Part shown: positions 62,693-64,000 of the stretch, one piece after another
Position numbering within the stretch: the first letter of the stretch is position 1
Layout: every line of letters begins with the position of its first letter
From: Toxotes chatareus
Lineage: Eukaryota > Chordata > Actinopteri > Toxotidae
DNA: 64,000 nt
Assembly (NCBI GenBank): GCA_016801885.1
Contig: CM028897.1
Span: 11,098,501-11,162,500 of the forward strand
Direction of reading: 5' to 3'
Translations under genes and position numbers: made by a program
The notes under the pieces: model-generated
What the model was told of the DNA's origin: nothing
Seen by the model: the letters and a program-made list of their open reading frames with translations, nothing else
Databases searched by the model: none

Positions 62693-64000
62693 AAGCAGTT
62701 TATCTGGAAATCACATATACTTACATTACTGCCAGTTGTTTCCAGAAGCATACCACAAGTTGTTAAACTTACTGTGATGGTTGAGATAAGTCATCTCACC
62801 GTGAGCTTTTTCAATCTGCAGATTGAATCACAAAAATTGAAGTTTTCCCACCTGAAAGACCCTTCACACTCACACAGATGTTCTCAATCAGTGTGGCTGA
62901 AATTCCCCAAATCCCTGACTCAGAATGACAAGTCAAGAACTGATGCAAGTGTTTTTCCTCACTCGGCTGCTCACAAGTACGGTTTAAATGATACAGCGTG
63001 AACGTGGCCTTACAGCTTTAACAGGAAAATGAGAGGTGTCAGCACAGCTCTGAGTCTAATCAGGCTAAATAAGTGAAAAATACTGTGTGGGTGTACAGTT
63101 GGTGTGCAGGGCCTTATTCGGGTGTAACAAAACTAACTGGAGAATTATGCATTCACACTTAACTGCATATTGCTGAGATCTGGTTTAAACAAATGCTTGT
63201 GTTAGTGTTCCGGGGCTTTAACTGATTGAAATTAGCAGTGTGAAGAGATGTATATCCATATTACCAAGGAGACAGATTCTCAGTTTGCTTTATGGATCAG
63301 TAAATAACATCTCTGCCATTATTTGCAGCAGTGTGTGATCATACTTTAACCACTTTTACACTACATTCATTCATTTTTCTCAGTTGTCCAAAGAAACGCA
63401 CTGACACACATCAGAAGAAATCTGGGGTTTACTGTCTTTAATCCTATCGCTTCACCACCTGAGCAGCAGCCAACCCATTTCTACAGTAAATACAACCCTG
63501 AAGTAAGGATAGTAAAGAACACAACTCACATCATACAGCTGTGAAACCAGGAGGGGAAAAAATTCCATTATATGTTTGGGTATCATGTTTATGTTAACTC
63601 AACAGTTAGGCGTATATCAGAGTTGCCAAATGACCTGTCCACGCGTATTATTACATCTTCAGGCTGAATGTGGCATAGATGAATCTTTGTTGCAGTGATA
63701 ATTTAACAACAGAATTCAGACAGACTTTTTTACTGTGTATCATGATGATCAGCCAAGTTATTTCTACATCTGACATTTACATACATTTATCTAAAACCAA
63801 ATTAGGAAAGGAATTGTCTGCATGTAATGATGGTGTTAAATTTAGGTAATTTCATCCAGGCAGTAGATTGTGTCTGCTAAGGAAGTCTTTTTTTTTTTTT
63901 TCAAACAGACACATCTATAACAATGTGAATGTCCTGTTGTGACGTTTTTTTAGTTTCATTTTGAAGAACAATTGAAAGAGCTACAATTTAAAAAATCCCA
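62693..64000. other. Downstream flank of the zinc-finger gene
   Basis: Probably its 3' UTR followed by intergenic DNA. No further exon, RNA gene or clear repeat beyond short T-runs (63885-63901) is seen. Confidence 0.5.

Noticed and set aside
1..64000. CRISPR arrays, prokaryotic operons, viral integrations, rRNA or tRNA genes
   Set aside because: No regularly spaced repeats, no tRNA-like folds or B-boxes noticed, and all genes are spliced vertebrate genes. Only a reading by eye was possible, so a degraded tRNA or SINE could be missed.

Overview
The window looks like nuclear DNA of a ray-finned fish, most likely a percomorph teleost. It holds compact, spliced vertebrate genes with GT/AG introns. 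Tc1-type transposon debris, GT/AT microsatellites and short palindromic repeats of teleost type lie between them. The gene set matches genes that in human sit on 16p13.3 (E4F1, CIAO3, HAGHL, HAGH, FAHD1, HS3ST6, MSRB1). Gene names rest on protein sequence recognised by reading; no database search was run.

Layout, left to right. 1-4040: mostly non-coding, with one possible first coding exon of a leftward gene near 1.0 kb. 4041-9507 (-): E4F1, 14 coding exons, 771 aa. 10531-14145 (+): CIAO3, 11 exons, 476 aa, divergent from E4F1. 15385-18126 (-): HAGHL, 8 exons, 277 aa, tail to tail with CIAO3. 19981-23035 (-): HAGH, 9 exons, 309 aa, a tandem relative of HAGHL with the same internal exon sizes. 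23456-24118 (+): FAHD1, one exon, head to head with HAGH. 24.1-32.5 kb: repeat-rich, with one unidentified exon-like ORF near 25.7 kb. 32564-44665 (-): HS3ST6, two exons around an 11-kb intron. 44.7-56.9 kb: no confident gene; palindromic repeats and a dead Tc1 element. 56981-57671 (-) and 58669-60151 (-): two tandem MSRB1 selenoprotein genes, each with an in-frame UGA and its own SECIS hairpin. 60957-62692 (+): a C2H2 zinc-finger gene with eight fingers. 62.7-64 kb: no gene seen.

Functionally the genes are mainly housekeeping. HAGH and HAGHL are glyoxalase II-type thioester hydrolases. FAHD1 is a mitochondrial acylpyruvase/oxaloacetate decarboxylase. CIAO3 builds cytosolic and nuclear Fe-S proteins. 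MSRB1 repairs methionine-R-sulfoxide. HS3ST6 modifies heparan sulfate. E4F1 is a zinc-finger regulator. They share neighbourhood and divergent promoters rather than one pathway.

The best leads are the duplicated MSRB1 pair with a conserved palindrome and hairpin at the selenocysteine codon, the adjacent HAGH-HAGHL pair joining two blocks that are apart in human, an upstream ORF overlapping the E4F1 start, and a cluster of palindromic MITE-like repeats. No wholly new system was identified.
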